NCBI GenBank assembly: GCA_023228225.1
Contig: JALOBO010000074.1
Span: forward strand, 1 to 6,630
DNA: 6,630 nucleotides
Source: Clostridia bacterium
GTDB lineage: Bacteria; Bacillota; Clostridia; Christensenellales; UBA1242
Direction: 5' to 3'
Shown in pieces: positions 5,492 through 6,630 of the stretch (the first letter of the stretch is position 1; each line of letters begins with the position of its first letter). Both the position numbers and the translations under genes were made by a program. The notes beneath the pieces are model-generated. The model worked only from the letters and a program-made list of their open reading frames with translations. It had not been told where the DNA came from and made no database searches.

Positions 5492-5803
5492 ATGGAAGAA
5501 AGAACAATGAAAATAATCAAAGGTAAAAAAAGCGAAGCGGTTAAAGGAATGGAGAAAGAGATTAAAGAAAAGGCAAAACCTGTATTTATTGAAAAATTGG
5601 AATTAGGTGCTGGGGAGATTTATGTTGGCAATTTGAGCGAAGCAGACAAGTTTCAATTATTGAATAGACGAATAGTAATGCAAGAAAGTTTATTGACACA
5701 AATGGGCTATTTGCTTTCTAATTGCACTATTTGTTTGCAAGAGATAGCAAAGAAACAAGGCATTGAAATAGACAAGATTTTGAATTTTGGCGACGAGAAA
5801 TAA
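5492..5803 (+). CDS. Unidentified protein between terminase and portal
   Basis: A 103-aa protein. Residues 1-30 are very rich in Lys and Glu (probably a flexible or helical charged head). Residues 32-48 contain short strands (VFIEKLELGAGEIYVG). Residues 49-92 form a probable long helix (LSEADKFQLLNRRIVMQESLLTQ...QEIAKKQGIE) with two cysteines, Cys78 and Cys81, spaced CxxC. The ATG at 5492 follows AGGAG (5481-5485), which overlaps the TerL stop. A second in-frame ATG at 5507 has a poorer SD. I do not recognise the family. Sitting between TerL and portal it is probably expressed late with them and might be a packaging or head accessory protein, but this is position only. Confidence 0.75.
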   Translation: MEERTMKIIKGKKSEAVKGMEKEIKEKAKPVFIEKLELGAGEIYVGNLSEADKFQLLNRRIVMQESLLTQMGYLLSNCTICLQEIAKKQGIEIDKILNFGDEK

Positions 5804-5820
5804 TATAAAAGGAGTTAACT

Positions 5821-6630
5821 ATGTTAAATGATGGATTTGACGACAAATTCTCTGCTACGCAAAAGAGCAGTTCGATAATAGTTAATCAGACATATAGTTT
5901 TATAAACAACACGGGTTTTTATGCGTTAGCGAACCCTGTGTATTATCAATATTATTATAGGTTTGCAAGGCGTTATGGTTGGTGGTATGATAGATTTGTG
6001 CCCGATTTTCACAATTCGCAACAAGGTTATTTTAGCACGGGAATAGCACATTCTATCGTTGACGGGATTGCTAACCAAATTATAGGCAAAAAATTGCTAT
6101 TGCAAAATGTAGGCAATCAAACTGATAGAGATTTGGCAAATGCAAGTTTGCGAAAAGCGTATTCTTGGGCGGACAAGGCACAGTTAACTTCGAAAGCAAG
6201 GACGGCGACAAAATATGCGGGAGCGTTTGGAACAAGTTTAATTAAAGCAAATGCAAGTGCTGGCGAAATATGGTTGGAAGCATTAAGGTTTGACGATTTC
6301 TTTTTTGAGACAGGTTTTCAAGGCAATTTAGAGGCAGTAACTTGTTTAATTAAAAGTTATACCGATGTGCGACCAACAAATATTGAGTGGCAAGACGGGT
6401 TTGGCGAAGAGGTAAAACAATGTTTACAGGGCAAATATTATCTTGTTGAAAAGCGATATTTTAAGGACATACAAGAGGTTGTAAAAGAAAAAGTAATGAC
6501 ACATAAAGTTCCGTTTGTTGTTTATCAAGTACACAAATATTCGGGGAATATAACAAACGCACAATCTTGGGATATGAGTTTGCGTGAAACAATGGACGCA
6601 AAAAGTTTGCCTATGAAGATAAGAAAGGCA
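5821..6630 (+). CDS. Probable portal protein, N-terminal 270 aa (3' truncated by window)
   Basis: Starting at ATG 5821, 6 nt after AAAAGGAG (5807-5814), the frame stays open for 270 codons to the window edge. Portals are dodecameric rings at the prohead vertex through which TerL threads DNA; a full protein is usually about 400-550 aa, so roughly half is present. Supporting features are an aromatic-rich N-terminus (YYQYYYRFARRYGWWYDRF, about 41-59), a portal-like helix GIAHSIVDGIANQIIGKK (74-91), the tract KYAGAFGTSLIKA (131-143), which resembles the stem-to-wing region, and LEALRFDDFFFE (152-163), like the segment that leads into the wing beta strands. No frameshift is seen. The identification relies mainly on position after TerL and general resemblance to SPP1 gp6-like or related portals; a specific subfamily cannot be named. 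Confidence 0.8.
   Translation, partial: MLNDGFDDKFSATQKSSSIIVNQTYSFINNTGFYALANPVYYQYYYRFARRYGWWYDRFVPDFHNSQQGYFSTGIAHSIVDGIANQIIGKKLLLQNVGNQTDRDLANASLRKAYSWADKAQLTSKARTATKYAGAFGTSLIKANASAGEIWLEALRFDDFFFETGFQGNLEAVTCLIKSYTDVRPTNIEWQDGFGEEVKQCLQGKYYLVEKRYFKDIQEVVKEKVMTHKVPFVVYQVHKYSGNITNAQSWDMSLRETMDAKSLPMKIRKA

Noticed and set aside
1..6630. CRISPR arrays, tRNA genes, integrase, transposase, attachment sites or direct repeats
   Set aside because: None was found: no regularly spaced repeats, no cloverleaf-like sequence with a T-arm, no recombinase motif. Short recurring GGCGATATA-type words in the AT-rich genes are codon bias, not repeats.
1..6630. Alternative genetic code (TGA or TAG reassigned), considered because of the low GC
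   Set aside because: TGA ends several genes in tight overlaps with the next start and TAG ends others. TerL and the portal fragment contain no in-frame TGA or TAG.

Overview
This window is AT-rich (roughly two thirds A+T by eye) and reads as a stretch of tailed-phage or prophage genome from a low-GC Gram-positive host. The evidence is dense one-strand packing, TAATG/ATGA/GTGA start-stop overlaps, strong purine-rich Shine-Dalgarno (SD) sites before most genes, and an adjacent terminase small subunit - terminase large subunit - portal series. TGA, TAA and TAG all end genes, so nothing points to a reassigned code. Every supportable gene lies on the + strand. Host genus, and whether the element is integrated or free, cannot be told from the window.

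Left block (about 1-2126): a run of small accessory genes. In order these are the tail of a coiled-coil-like protein, three small unidentified proteins (one with the phage-typical LAEYENTGLEPSEV segment), a 109-aa protein with a zinc-metallopeptidase HELIH motif, and a 223-aa DUF5131 / phage Gp37-Gp68 family protein with a radical-SAM-like CxxxCxxC triad. Two microproteins follow: a 34-aa single-span membrane peptide and a 41-aa cysteine-rich peptide. The block ends at a strong intrinsic terminator (2090-2126).

Boundary (2127-2195): a textbook promoter, TTGACA - 17 bp - TATAAT, whose predicted transcript begins only about 12 nt before the next start codon.

Right block (2196-6630): the promoter drives first a 483-aa fusion of a class I SAM methyltransferase and a family-2-like glycosyltransferase. 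The packaging genes follow with no visible break: TerS, TerL, an unidentified 103-aa protein, and the N-terminal 270 residues of a probable portal protein that runs off the window. TerS and TerL would recognise and pump DNA through the portal into the prohead.

The methyltransferase-glycosyltransferase is the most notable gene. It is not a packaging gene, is visibly more AT-rich than TerL, and occupies the promoter-proximal slot of the packaging operon. It could modify a virion protein, host surface glycan, or nucleic acid; the sequence does not say which.
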